This document shows, piece by piece, positions 1 through 6,928 of a stretch of 11,176 nt of DNA; position 1 is the stretch's first letter, and every line of letters starts with the position of its first letter. The DNA is taken from positions 1-11,176 of the forward strand of contig DATILI010000056.1 in assembly GCA_035476635.1 (NCBI GenBank), read 5' to 3'. The position numbers were made by a program, and so were the translations under genes. The notes beneath the pieces were generated by a model that was not told where the DNA came from, ran no database searches, and was given only the letters and a program-made list of their open reading frames with translations. The stretch comes from DATILI01 sp035476635. Its GTDB lineage: Bacteria; Pseudomonadota; Gammaproteobacteria; Burkholderiales; Burkholderiaceae_C.

Positions 1-461
1 CGCTCCATCACGTCGAACAGCGCCAGGGCGCGGGCAATGGCGTCGGCGGGGCTGTCCGGCCGCTTGAAGAGTTCGATCACGCGGGCCGTGGCCGGGCCGA
101 AGGCCACGGGCCCGGCCGCAACCGAGAGCCAGCGCTGCACCGCCGCGGCTTGAACCGGATCGCGCGGCAGCCATTGGCCCGGTGCGTAGCGGCCTTCCAG
201 GTACACCAGGATCGCGTTGGAGTCGGCCAAGGTCACGTCGCCGTCCTCGATCACCGGTACCTGGCCGAATGCGTTCTTGGCCAGGAACTCGGGCGACTTG
301 TGCGAGCGCGTGGCCAGGTCGATTTCAACGAGCTCATAGGGCAGGCCCAGGAGCGACATCAGCAACTCAACCCGATGGCAATGGCCGGATAGCGCAATGC
401 GGTGCAGCTTGATCGCTTGGGTCGGGCCAGCGGGCGCGAGGTGGATGGCGGAGGCGTTCAT
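1..461 (-). CDS. Glutathione S-transferase family protein, C-terminus cut by window edge
   Basis: The reverse strand reads from an ATG at 461 to the left edge with no stop, giving about 153 residues of a usual 200-230. Residues 17-90 form the thioredoxin-like GST N-domain. It has an early strand followed by LSGHCHR, with Ser25 the likely catalytic hydroxyl by family position. The segment FGQVPVIEDG carries the cis-proline at Pro69, and LADSNAILVYL has the Asp80-Ser81 pair that normally holds the gamma-glutamyl part of glutathione. The visible remainder is the start of the helical C-domain. GSTs of this type are cytosolic and conjugate or isomerise electrophiles with glutathione; the substrate cannot be told from sequence. 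A Shine-Dalgarno-like AAGGA precedes the ATG. The gene diverges from the LysR-type regulator, so it is a plausible target of that regulator (inference). Confidence 0.9.
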   Translation of the reverse strand, partial: MNASAIHLAPAGPTQAIKLHRIALSGHCHRVELLMSLLGLPYELVEIDLATRSHKSPEFLAKNAFGQVPVIEDGDVTLADSNAILVYLEGRYAPGQWLPRDPVQAAAVQRWLSVAAGPVAFGPATARVIELFKRPDSPADAIARALALFDVME

Positions 462-543
462 GGCAATCCTTGTGGTTTGTGCGTTGGAATCCCAATTGTG
501 TTTGCTTCTGTATTTTGAATAAATGGTGTCTATGTGATTTAAC

Positions 544-562
544 TAATCCACTTATCGGATTA
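544..562. promoter_or_regulatory. Putative LysR-type regulator binding site in divergent promoter region
   Basis: TAATCC at 544-549 and GGATTA at 557-562 form a perfect inverted repeat with a 7-bp spacer. The core is ATC-N9-GAT, which matches the T-N11-A form (T547, A559) of LysR-family boxes. The site ends 9 bp before the regulator's ATG and lies 82 bp upstream of the GST start, inside an AT-rich gap (about 35% GC from 471 to 570). A weak promoter-like pair for the regulator, TTGTGT at 496-501 and ATAAAT at 519-524 with 17 bp between, lies just upstream. This would place the box in the regulator's leader and suit autorepression. The repeat is seen directly; binding is inferred. Confidence 0.5.
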
Positions 563-571
563 ATATGCCTC

Positions 572-1462
572 ATGGACAAACTCAAGGCCATCCAGGTTTT
601 CGTGCAGATCGCCGAGCAGGGCAGCCTGACCAAGGCGGCGCGTGCGTTGTCGTCCTCGCTGCCGGCCGTGGTGCGCTCCCTCGCCACCCTGGAGGCGCAC
701 CTGGGCGTTCGCCTGTTTCATCGCACGACGCGGCGTATTTCATTGACTGAAGAAGGCAAGCGCTATCTGGAAAGTTGCCACCACGTGCTCGCCGCGGTCG
801 ACGAAGCCGACGGCACGCTGGCGGCCGACGCCCGCGAGCCGGCGGGGCGGCTGACCATCACCGCGCCCGTGCTGTTTGGCCACATGCACGTCGCACCCGC
901 CGTGACGCGCTTCCTGCAGCGCTACGACAAGATGCACTGCTCGGTACTGCTGTACGACCGCGTGGTGAACCTGCCGGAAGAGGGGATCGATGTCGGCATC
1001 CGCATCAGCCCGCTGGAAGACTCATCGCTGGTGGCGCTGCCGCTGGGCCGCATCCGGCGTGTGGTGGCGGCGAGCCCAGACTACCTGCGCCGGTTCGGCA
1101 TGCCGCAGCATCCGAATGACTTGCGCGGGGCGAACTGTGTGCGCAACAGTGCCGGGTCCGCGCCGGGCTGGGCCTTTCACGAGAAGGGCCGCGCGTTCAA
1201 TGTGCCAGTCAAGGGCAACCTGGAGTTCAACCATATGGCGCCCTCTCTGGAAGCCTGCGCGGCCGGCATGGGCTTCGGCCAATTCTTCTCCTACCAGGTC
1301 GCGCCGTTCCTGCGGCAGCGCCGGTTGGCCTTGGTGCTGGAGGCGTTCGAGGCGCCGGCCCGTCCGGTCAGCGTGGTCTACCCGCATGCACGCCTGCTGC
1401 CCACGCGCACCCGGGTTTTCATCGACTGGATGCGCCAGGAGCTGCAGGGTTTTGCGGCGTGA
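572..1462 (+). CDS. LysR-family transcriptional regulator
   Basis: This 296-residue protein has normal LysR-family length. Residues 1-60 hold the winged helix-turn-helix: an AEQGSLTKAARAL helix, a recognition helix ending in SLATLEAHLGVRLF, then HRTTRRISLTEEG, all typical of the family. A linker helix follows, and from about residue 90 (GRLTITAPVLFG) to 290 comes the two-lobed periplasmic-binding-like effector domain. The reading frame extends 34 codons upstream to 470, but that stretch is cysteine-rich and unlike any LysR N-terminus, so the ATG at 572 is chosen; no clear Shine-Dalgarno sequence precedes it. The overall style resembles the large CrgA-like LysR subgroup of beta- and gammaproteobacteria. 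It diverges from the GST gene and is followed by the AMP-binding ligase gene on the same strand. The effector is unknown; likely targets are its own promoter and the GST gene (inference). Confidence 0.93.
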   Translation: MDKLKAIQVFVQIAEQGSLTKAARALSSSLPAVVRSLATLEAHLGVRLFHRTTRRISLTEEGKRYLESCHHVLAAVDEADGTLAADAREPAGRLTITAPVLFGHMHVAPAVTRFLQRYDKMHCSVLLYDRVVNLPEEGIDVGIRISPLEDSSLVALPLGRIRRVVAASPDYLRRFGMPQHPNDLRGANCVRNSAGSAPGWAFHEKGRAFNVPVKGNLEFNHMAPSLEACAAGMGFGQFFSYQVAPFLRQRRLALVLEAFEAPARPVSVVYPHARLLPTRTRVFIDWMRQELQGFAA

Positions 1463-1537
1463 CGTCGCGCTATGGACATCGCGCCACAAAAATCGCGCCA
1501 TACTGGCGGCTTTGACGCAAGCGCCATTTCCAGTTCC

Positions 1538-3082
1538 ATGAACGATTCCGCACTCCCCGAATTCGGCACCATTTCCGATTTGATCCGCGTGCACGCGCAG
1601 GAGCAACCCACCCATTGCGCCCTGGCCGAAGGCGCGAACAGCGTGGACTACGCCACCCTCGATGCCCTGATGGACCGCACCGCCGCGGCGCTGCAGCGCG
1701 ATGGCCTGAAGCCCGGCGATGCGATTGCCATCTGCGCGCAGTCATCGATCGAGTACGCCGCCGTGTTCCTGGGCGCTTTGCGCGCCGGCGTGGTGGTCGC
1801 GCCCCTGGCGCCCGGCACCACGCCGGCCGGTCTTGCCCGCATGATGGAAGACGCCGAGGCGCGCCTGTTGTTCACCGATGCCGGCGCAGCGGCCGGCCTG
1901 GGCCCGAGGCAAGAAGGGGCCATGGCGCGCATCGCCCTGGACGGATCGGCTGCTGGCGGCGCACTGGGCGAGTGGCTGGCGCCGGCGGGCGCCCAACCTG
2001 CCGCCGTGGCGGTGCAGCCCGAGTGGGCGTTCAACATCATCTATTCCTCCGGCACGACCGGCGAGCCCAAGGGCATCGTGCAGTCGCACGGCATGCGTTG
2101 GTCGCACGTGAACCGGGGCGCGAAATACAACTACAGCCCGCAGACGGTCACCTTGCTGTCTACGCCGCTGTACTCCAACACCACGCTGGTGGTGTTCTTT
2201 CCCACGCTGGGATTCGGCGGCACGGTGCTGTTGATGCCCAAGTTCGACGCCGCCGCCTACTTGCGCCTGGCGCAGCGGCACCGCGTCACGCACACCATGC
2301 TGGTGCCGGTGCAATACCAGCGGCTGATGGCGCGGCCCGATTTCGATGCGCATGACTTGTCTTCGTTCCACATGAAGTTTTCTACCAGCGCGCCGTTTGC
2401 CGCCGCGGTGAAGGCCGATGTGCTCAAGCGCTGGCCCGGTGGCCTGACCGAGTTCTACGGCATGACCGAAGGCGGCGGCACCTGCATCCTCGAAGCGCAT
2501 GCGCATCCGGACAAGCTGCATACCGTGGGCCAGCCGGCCGAAGGCCATGACATCCGCCTGATCGACGACGCCGGCAAGGAAGTGCCGGCGGGCGAGGCCG
2601 GCGAAGTGGTCGGCCATTCGCCCGGCATGATGTCGGGGTACCACCGCCAGCCGGCCAAGACGCGCGAGGCCGAGTGGTTCGACGCACAAGGCAAGCGCTT
2701 CATTCGCACCGGCGACATCGGCCGCTTCGACGCCGAAGGCTTCCTGACGCTGTTCGACCGCAAGAAAGACATGATCATTTCCGGCGGTTTCAACGTCTAC
2801 CCCAGCGACCTGGAGGCCGTGCTGCGCGAGCATCCCGCGGTGGCCGAGGCGGCGGTGGTCGGCGTGCCATCGGACCAGTGGGGCGAGACCCCGGTCGCCT
2901 TCGTGGTGCTGCGCCCGGGCAACGACACGGCCGCCGATGCCCTGCGCGACTGGGCCAACGAGCGCGTGGGCAAGACGCAGCGCCTTTCCTCGCTGCAGTA
3001 CCTGGACGAGCTGCCGCGCAGCCCCATCGGCAAGGTGCTCAAGCGCGAGCTGCGCGACCGCTACCTTGCAGCCGCTACCTGA
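1538..3082 (+). CDS. Class I adenylate-forming enzyme, acyl-CoA synthetase-like (AMP-binding)
   Basis: This 514-residue protein has the full motif set of the acyl/aryl-CoA synthetase family. The phosphate-binding loop YSSGTTGEPKG is at 169-179, YGMTEG begins at Tyr307, RTGD at 390-393 carries the ribose-binding Asp393, and the hinge and CoA-side region reads DRKKDMIISGGFNVYPSDLE. Near the C-terminus PRSPIGKVLKREL contains the catalytic Lys499. It should activate a carboxylic acid with ATP to an acyl-adenylate and transfer it to CoA in the cytosol; both half-reaction residues are present. The acid could be a fatty, aromatic or terpenoid acid, and I cannot decide. An in-frame ATG at 1472 would add 22 residues of low-similarity type; the ATG at 1538 fits the family start better, though neither start has a strong ribosome site. 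The NTF2-like gene follows 22 bp downstream. Confidence 0.92.
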   Translation: MNDSALPEFGTISDLIRVHAQEQPTHCALAEGANSVDYATLDALMDRTAAALQRDGLKPGDAIAICAQSSIEYAAVFLGALRAGVVVAPLAPGTTPAGLARMMEDAEARLLFTDAGAAAGLGPRQEGAMARIALDGSAAGGALGEWLAPAGAQPAAVAVQPEWAFNIIYSSGTTGEPKGIVQSHGMRWSHVNRGAKYNYSPQTVTLLSTPLYSNTTLVVFFPTLGFGGTVLLMPKFDAAAYLRLAQRHRVTHTMLVPVQYQRLMARPDFDAHDLSSFHMKFSTSAPFAAAVKADVLKRWPGGLTEFYGMTEGGGTCILEAHAHPDKLHTVGQPAEGHDIRLIDDAGKEVPAGEAGEVVGHSPGMMSGYHRQPAKTREAEWFDAQGKRFIRTGDIGRFDAEGFLTLFDRKKDMIISGGFNVYPSDLEAVLREHPAVAEAAVVGVPSDQWGETPVAFVVLRPGNDTAADALRDWANERVGKTQRLSSLQYLDELPRSPIGKVLKRELRDRYLAAAT

Positions 3083-3091
3083 ACAAGCACC

Positions 3092-3097
3092 AAGGAG
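3092..3097 (+). promoter_or_regulatory. Ribosome binding site fixing the NTF2-like start
   Basis: AAGGAG lies 7 bp before the ATG at 3105. It is one of the clearest Shine-Dalgarno sequences in the window and decides this start over upstream in-frame candidates that lie inside the ligase gene. Confidence 0.75.
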
Positions 3098-3104
3098 TAT
3101 CTGC

Positions 3105-3491
3105 ATGACGCATCCCACCATCGAAAATTGGCACCGCATCGCCAAGGCCAAGGACCTTCCGGGGCTGCAGGCGCTGCTGGCTGACGAGGCGGTATTCGAA
3201 TCGCCCGTGGTGCACACGCCCCAGCGCGGCAAGGCCATCACGTTCAAGTACCTCGCCGCCGCTTTCGAGGTGCTGAACAACGACAGCTTCACCTACCTGA
3301 ACCAGTGGTACGGCGAAAAATCCGCCGTGCTCGAATTCCAGTCGGTCTGCGAAGGCATCGCCATCAATGGCGTGGACATCATCGAGTGGAATGCCGATGG
3401 CAAGATCGTGCATTTCAAGGTCATGGTGCGGCCGCTCAAGGCCGTGAATAAACTGCATGAACTGATGGGGCGGATGCTGCAGCAAACGTGA
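3105..3491 (+). CDS. NTF2-like / SnoaL-like domain protein
   Basis: This 128-residue protein has the pattern of the NTF2-like cone fold. An N-terminal helix (IENWHRIAKAKDLPGLQALL) is followed by DEAVFESPVV, a second helical stretch with an aromatic-rich segment (FTYLNQWYGE), and beta strands ending in VDIIEWNADGKIVHFKVMVRP. The VDIIEWNADGKI turn is characteristic of SnoaL-like proteins. Family members are small cytosolic enzymes (isomerases, cyclases, dehydratases) or binding proteins, and function varies too much to assign. Its position directly after an acyl-CoA synthetase suggests that it acts on or binds the same acid or its CoA ester (inference). The stop codon overlaps the start of the PAS-GGDEF-EAL gene, so translation of the two is probably coupled. 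Confidence 0.85.
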   Translation: MTHPTIENWHRIAKAKDLPGLQALLADEAVFESPVVHTPQRGKAITFKYLAAAFEVLNNDSFTYLNQWYGEKSAVLEFQSVCEGIAINGVDIIEWNADGKIVHFKVMVRPLKAVNKLHELMGRMLQQT

Positions 3492-5560
3492 TGACTGATA
3501 ACGACGGATCAGCAGGCAAGGAGCCGCCGCCCGGCAGGGCGCGCGAATCGATGCTGCGCCTCATCGCCGACTCTGTGCCGGCGCTGATCGCCTATTTCGA
3601 AGTCAAGGAGCACCGCTGCCAGTTCGCCAATCGCCGCTATGCCGAATACAACGGCTGGACGCCGGAAACCATCATCGGCAAGACGGTGCGCGAGGCCATC
3701 GGCGAGCCGGCCTGGGTTGCCATCCAGCCCTACATCGAGGAAGTTCTGCAGGGCCGCACCGCCAAGTATGTGCGCGAGCAGACGCTTCCCTCCGGCGAGA
3801 CGCGCGTGATCGAGGTCAACCTGTTGCCGCACTTCGACGACGCAGGCCCGCAGATCGGCACCTTTGTGCTGATCAACGACATCACCCACCACCGCCGGGC
3901 CGAGCGCGAAATCCGTGACAGCGAAGAGCGCATGCGCAAGCTCGCCGAAGCGACGGACGAAGGCATCGTGTTTCACAAAGACACCTTGATCACCGATGTC
4001 AACGAGGCCTTGCAGCGCATGTCGGGCTACACGCTGGAAGAAATGGTTGGGCACAAGACGCTCGAGTTTGTGCCCGAAGCATGGAAGCAGACCGTCATCG
4101 ACTACATCGTGGCGGGCCGTGAAGACCCGTACGAGGCGGCCATCGTCCACAAGGACGGCCACGAGATTCCGGTCGAGATGGTCGGCAAGACCATGCCCTT
4201 CAAGGGCGAGACCTACCGGCTGGCCGTGGTGCGCGACATCACGGCGCGCAAGGAAACGCAAAAGCGCATCGAATTCATGGCGCACCACGACACGCTCACG
4301 CAGTTGCCCAACCGCGAGTTCATGAAGGAGCGCCTGGACAAAATCCTTGCCCTGGCGCGGCGCCGCCAGGGCGCAACGGCGATTCTGTTCATCGATCTGG
4401 ACAACTTCAAGACCGTCAACGACTCGCTGGGCCACCACGCGGGCGACCAGTTGCTGTGCGAAATCGCCTCGCGCATTTCCGGCACGGTGCGCGATGCCGA
4501 CGTGGTGTCGCGCCTGGGCGGCGACGAGTTCCTGGTCGTGCTCTCCGACATCGCATCGCGTGGCGACGCGGCCATCGTCGCGGCCAAGCTGCTGGAGGTC
4601 GTCAACACCTCGGTGCTCATCGACGGCCACAAGCTGTCGGTCTCGCCCTCCATCGGCATCAGCGTCTTCCCCGGCGATGGCGATACCGCCGACGAGCTGA
4701 TCCGCCACGCCGATGCGGCCATGTACCACGCCAAGGACAGCGGGCGCAGCAACTTCCAGTTCTTCGTGCCCGCGATGTCCACGCGTGCCTTCGAAGCCCT
4801 GAACAAGGAAAGCCTGCTGCGCGATGCGATCGCCAACCACGAGTTCGTGCTGCACTACCAGCCGCAGGTGCGCCTGTCCGATGGCGCCGTGGTGGGTGTC
4901 GAGGCCCTGGTGCGCTGGCAGCACCCCGAAAGAGGGTTGGTGGGCCCGGACGAATTCATCGCGTTCGCCGAATCGCGCGGCCTGATCGCCGCGATCGGCC
5001 GCTGGGTCCTGCATGAGGCTTGCCGCCAGATGAAGGCCTGGCACGACGAGGGCTGGGCACGGGTGCCGATTGCCGTGAATCTCTCGGCCGTCGAGTTCAA
5101 GCAGGGCGACCTGGTCAATGAAATCGCCGGCGTGCTTGCCAGTACCGGGCTGGATGCGCTCTACCTGGAGATCGAGTTGACGGAATCGGTGCTGATGGAC
5201 CATGCCGGGCATACCATGGAGACGCTTGACGCGCTCAAGGCCCTGGGCGTGGGCCTGACGGTCGACGACTTCGGTACCGGCTATTCATCGCTCGCCTATC
5301 TCAAGCGCTACCCGATCGACAAGCTCAAGATCGACCGCTCCTTCGTGCGCGACATCCCCGGTGACAGCGACGACGTGGCCATCGCCACCGCCATCATCCA
5401 GATGGCCCGCAGTCTGCAGCTGGCCACCGTGGCCGAAGGCGTGGAAACAAACGAGCAACTGGAGATGCTGCGCAGCCTGGGCTGCGACCAGTTCCAGGGC
5501 TACCTGGTGTCGCGCCCGGTGAGCGCGCAGCAGGCGCGAGGCTGGCTCAGGGCGGAGTAG
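3491..5560 (+). CDS. PAS-PAS-GGDEF-EAL cyclic-di-GMP signalling protein
   Basis: This 689-residue protein has no evident membrane segment and is probably cytosolic. Residues about 17-140 and 145-255 look like two PAS sensor domains (first with FANRRYAEYNGWTPE, second with DVNEALQRMSGYTLEEMVG), joined by a charged helix. A GGDEF domain follows from about 262 (MAHHDTLTQLPNR), with an intact GGDEF motif at 343-347. An RxxD inhibitory site (Arg334 to Asp337) lies exactly five residues before it. The EAL domain has E471-A-L, ELTES, DDFGTG at 592-597, IDKLKIDRSF and EGVET, all present. By sequence it could both make and degrade c-di-GMP; which dominates cannot be judged. The ATG at 3491 overlaps the preceding stop by one base; a GTG at 3488 is an alternative start one codon earlier. 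It is probably translationally coupled to the NTF2-like gene, so the PAS domains may sense a related metabolite (inference). Confidence 0.94.
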   Translation: MTDNDGSAGKEPPPGRARESMLRLIADSVPALIAYFEVKEHRCQFANRRYAEYNGWTPETIIGKTVREAIGEPAWVAIQPYIEEVLQGRTAKYVREQTLPSGETRVIEVNLLPHFDDAGPQIGTFVLINDITHHRRAEREIRDSEERMRKLAEATDEGIVFHKDTLITDVNEALQRMSGYTLEEMVGHKTLEFVPEAWKQTVIDYIVAGREDPYEAAIVHKDGHEIPVEMVGKTMPFKGETYRLAVVRDITARKETQKRIEFMAHHDTLTQLPNREFMKERLDKILALARRRQGATAILFIDLDNFKTVNDSLGHHAGDQLLCEIASRISGTVRDADVVSRLGGDEFLVVLSDIASRGDAAIVAAKLLEVVNTSVLIDGHKLSVSPSIGISVFPGDGDTADELIRHADAAMYHAKDSGRSNFQFFVPAMSTRAFEALNKESLLRDAIANHEFVLHYQPQVRLSDGAVVGVEALVRWQHPERGLVGPDEFIAFAESRGLIAAIGRWVLHEACRQMKAWHDEGWARVPIAVNLSAVEFKQGDLVNEIAGVLASTGLDALYLEIELTESVLMDHAGHTMETLDALKALGVGLTVDDFGTGYSSLAYLKRYPIDKLKIDRSFVRDIPGDSDDVAIATAIIQMARSLQLATVAEGVETNEQLEMLRSLGCDQFQGYLVSRPVSAQQARGWLRAE

Positions 5561-5590
5561 TGGAGCGTAGGACGCGCGTGGCAGCTGCCG

Positions 5591-5839
5591 CTACACCACG
5601 GCGGACTGCTTGCGTGTCAGGTCACCGACGCCAACAAGCAATCCAGCAACGGATATGTCTTCGTCCAGTGATTCCCAATGCAAGCCGTTGCGGCTGATTT
5701 CGCAAGCCTGGCGTTGCTCGGGCGTCGCATGCAAAAGGCGTGGAAACCACGCAAGCGGTACTGCGACGATGCGCCCATCTGCCAAGTCGACCCACATGTT
5801 GTCGTCATCGAAGTGCACCGATTTAGCCGAAGTATTCAT
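5591..5839 (-). CDS. DUF2442 domain protein
   Basis: This 82-residue protein resembles the DUF2442 family (NE0471 N-terminal-like fold). It has an N-terminal beta segment VHFDDDNMWVDLADGRIVAVPLAWFPRL, a short helix with TPEQRQACEISRNG, then LHWESLDEDISVAGLL. The pattern of a strand, a DGR turn, a strand, 'PLAWFPRL' and finally 'W..LDEDISV.GLL' is typical of the family. AAGGA lies about 6 bp before its ATG, within the end of the DUF4160 gene, and the two genes overlap by 17 bp in different frames, so translational coupling is likely. The biochemical role is not established. Members often sit next to DUF4160 genes, and a toxin-antitoxin-like role has been suspected for such pairs, but nothing in this sequence proves it. 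Confidence 0.85.
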   Translation of the reverse strand: MNTSAKSVHFDDDNMWVDLADGRIVAVPLAWFPRLLHATPEQRQACEISRNGLHWESLDEDISVAGLLVGVGDLTRKQSAVV

Positions 5840-6065
5840 TCCACATCCTTTCGATCAGCAAGGTGTTCTGCTCAACCACTTGCGACAGTTCGCGCAGAGT
5901 CCGTGCGTCCAGCCCACTGCTGTCTGCGAGCCGGACTTCGGGACGCACCCAAAATTTCGCATCGCCATCGGCGCTCCGCACATGCACATGGATCGGCTCC
6001 CGCGGATCGCCTTCATTCGAATAGAAGAAGAATCGGAACCCTTTGTAACGGAAGATAACAGGCAT
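5823..6065 (-). CDS. DUF4160 domain protein
   Basis: This 80-residue protein matches the DUF4160 family pattern: MPVIFRYKGFRFFFYSNEG at the N-terminus, then EPIHVHVRSADGDAKFWV with the conserved HVHV histidines, then VRLADSSGLDARTLRELSQVVEQN and a C-terminal helix ending LIERMWNEYFG. The His-x-His segment after a glycine/acidic turn is the most conserved part of the family and could bind a metal or act catalytically (inference). The start has only a weak ribosome site. It lies 32 bp after the TauE/SafE gene on the same strand, so it may be read from that promoter or from its own. GC across this gene and DUF2442 is about 57%, lower than the surrounding genes, which suggests acquisition as a unit. 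Confidence 0.87.
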   Translation of the reverse strand: MPVIFRYKGFRFFFYSNEGDPREPIHVHVRSADGDAKFWVRPEVRLADSSGLDARTLRELSQVVEQNTLLIERMWNEYFG

Positions 6066-6097
6066 GCATTTGATGATAGTTCCGTTTCACGCATGCG

Positions 6098-6820
6098 TCA
6101 TCTGGACGCCGCCCACAGCATCGTCAACCCCGCCACCAGCAGCAAGCCATCCATCATCAGCCGGAATCTCTCGGCCGGAATTTTCAGCACGAAGCGCTTG
6201 GCGATGAAGGCGCCGGCCACCAGGGATGAGCCGACGATCAGCCCCTTGCTGATGGTATCCAGGGGCAGCGCGCCCAGGCTGCGGAACGTCACCGCCTTTG
6301 CAAGATACACCGCCAGCGAGCCCAGCGCTTCGGTGGCGAGGTAGGCGCCCTTGACCAGCCCGTAGGCCAGGAAGAACGGCGCGTTGATCGGCCCGGTGCT
6401 GACCACGATGCCGGTCAGGTAGCCGATGGCCGCGCCCACCAGCGCGAGGTGCCACAGCCTGAGCTTCCAGTGCTGGCGCGCCATCCAGCGGCGCACCGGG
6501 ATCATGGCGATGAAGAACACGCCGAGCACGGCTTCCACCACGCCGGGCGGCAAGACCAGCAAGGTCTTGGCGCCAAGGGCGGCGGCGGGAATGCCGGTGG
6601 CGCTGTAGGCGGCTGTCGCGCGCCAGTCGACCTCGCGCCACCAGGCGGCGACGCGCGAGGCATTGGCCATGATGGCGGCGATGGCCATGATGGGTACCGC
6701 CTCGCGCGGGCCGAACACCAGCACCAGCGCTGGCATCAGCATGATGGAAGTGCCAAAGCCCACCATTCCCCCGACGGTGCCGGCCAACAGGCCCAGCGCC
6801 AGTACCAATGCGAATTCCAT
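6098..6820 (-). CDS. TauE/SafE-family sulfite/organosulfur exporter-like membrane protein
   Basis: This 240-residue, strongly hydrophobic protein has about seven or eight predicted membrane helices. The N-terminal helix contains LGLLAGTVGGMVGFGTSIMLMP, the glycine-rich repeat signature of the TauE/SafE (DUF81) family. A related glycine-containing segment near the middle (GAAIGYLTGIVVSTGPINAPF) marks the second repeat of the internal duplication. Members sit in the inner membrane and are proposed to export sulfite, sulfoacetate or other small organic anions; the substrate here is unknown. AGGAG lies 12 bp before the ATG, a rather long spacing. The gene diverges from gor across 108 bp, and DUF4160 and DUF2442 follow on the same strand. 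A shared response with glutathione metabolism is possible but not shown. Confidence 0.88.
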   Translation of the reverse strand: MEFALVLALGLLAGTVGGMVGFGTSIMLMPALVLVFGPREAVPIMAIAAIMANASRVAAWWREVDWRATAAYSATGIPAAALGAKTLLVLPPGVVEAVLGVFFIAMIPVRRWMARQHWKLRLWHLALVGAAIGYLTGIVVSTGPINAPFFLAYGLVKGAYLATEALGSLAVYLAKAVTFRSLGALPLDTISKGLIVGSSLVAGAFIAKRFVLKIPAERFRLMMDGLLLVAGLTMLWAASR

Positions 6821-6842
6821 GTGTCCGCTCGTCTCCTGAGTG

Positions 6843-6855
6843 CGGCATTGTGCCG
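6843..6855. repeat. Short inverted repeat in the TauE/SafE-gor divergent region
   Basis: CGGCA, a TTG spacer and TGCCG form a perfect 5-bp dyad within the 108-bp gap between the two divergent starts. It could be a regulator site or chance in GC-rich DNA. I could not identify convincing -35 and -10 boxes in this gap. Confidence 0.25.
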
Positions 6856-6928
6856 AAGTCCCTTGGCTTGCAGGTTCTTGCCGCAGCGGGCATGCTGGTG
6901 CTTCTTTCAGACCACGGGATCAGCGCGC

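Noticed and set aside
1472..1537. An earlier start for the acyl-CoA synthetase-like gene
   Set aside because: The 22 extra residues do not resemble the family N-terminus and lack a ribosome site; it cannot be ruled out fully.
1742..3292. Open frame of 516 codons on the minus strand opposite the ligase and NTF2-like genes
   Set aside because: It crosses two well-supported genes and gives a low-complexity His/Arg/Gly-rich translation with no family features.
3509..5212. Open frame of 567 codons on the minus strand opposite the PAS-GGDEF-EAL gene
   Set aside because: It is a phase shadow of GC-rich coding sequence. Its translation shows no recognisable domain, while the plus strand has complete catalytic motifs.
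5561..5590. GGCAGCTGCC palindrome (5580-5589) as a terminator between convergent genes
   Set aside because: There is no T-run on either side, and the flanking imperfect pairing needs a three-base bulge; the support is too weak to call it a terminator.
6449..6928. A 160-residue N-terminal extension of glutathione reductase
   Set aside because: It runs antisense through the TauE/SafE gene, has no domain, and Gor proteins start at the position corresponding to 6929.
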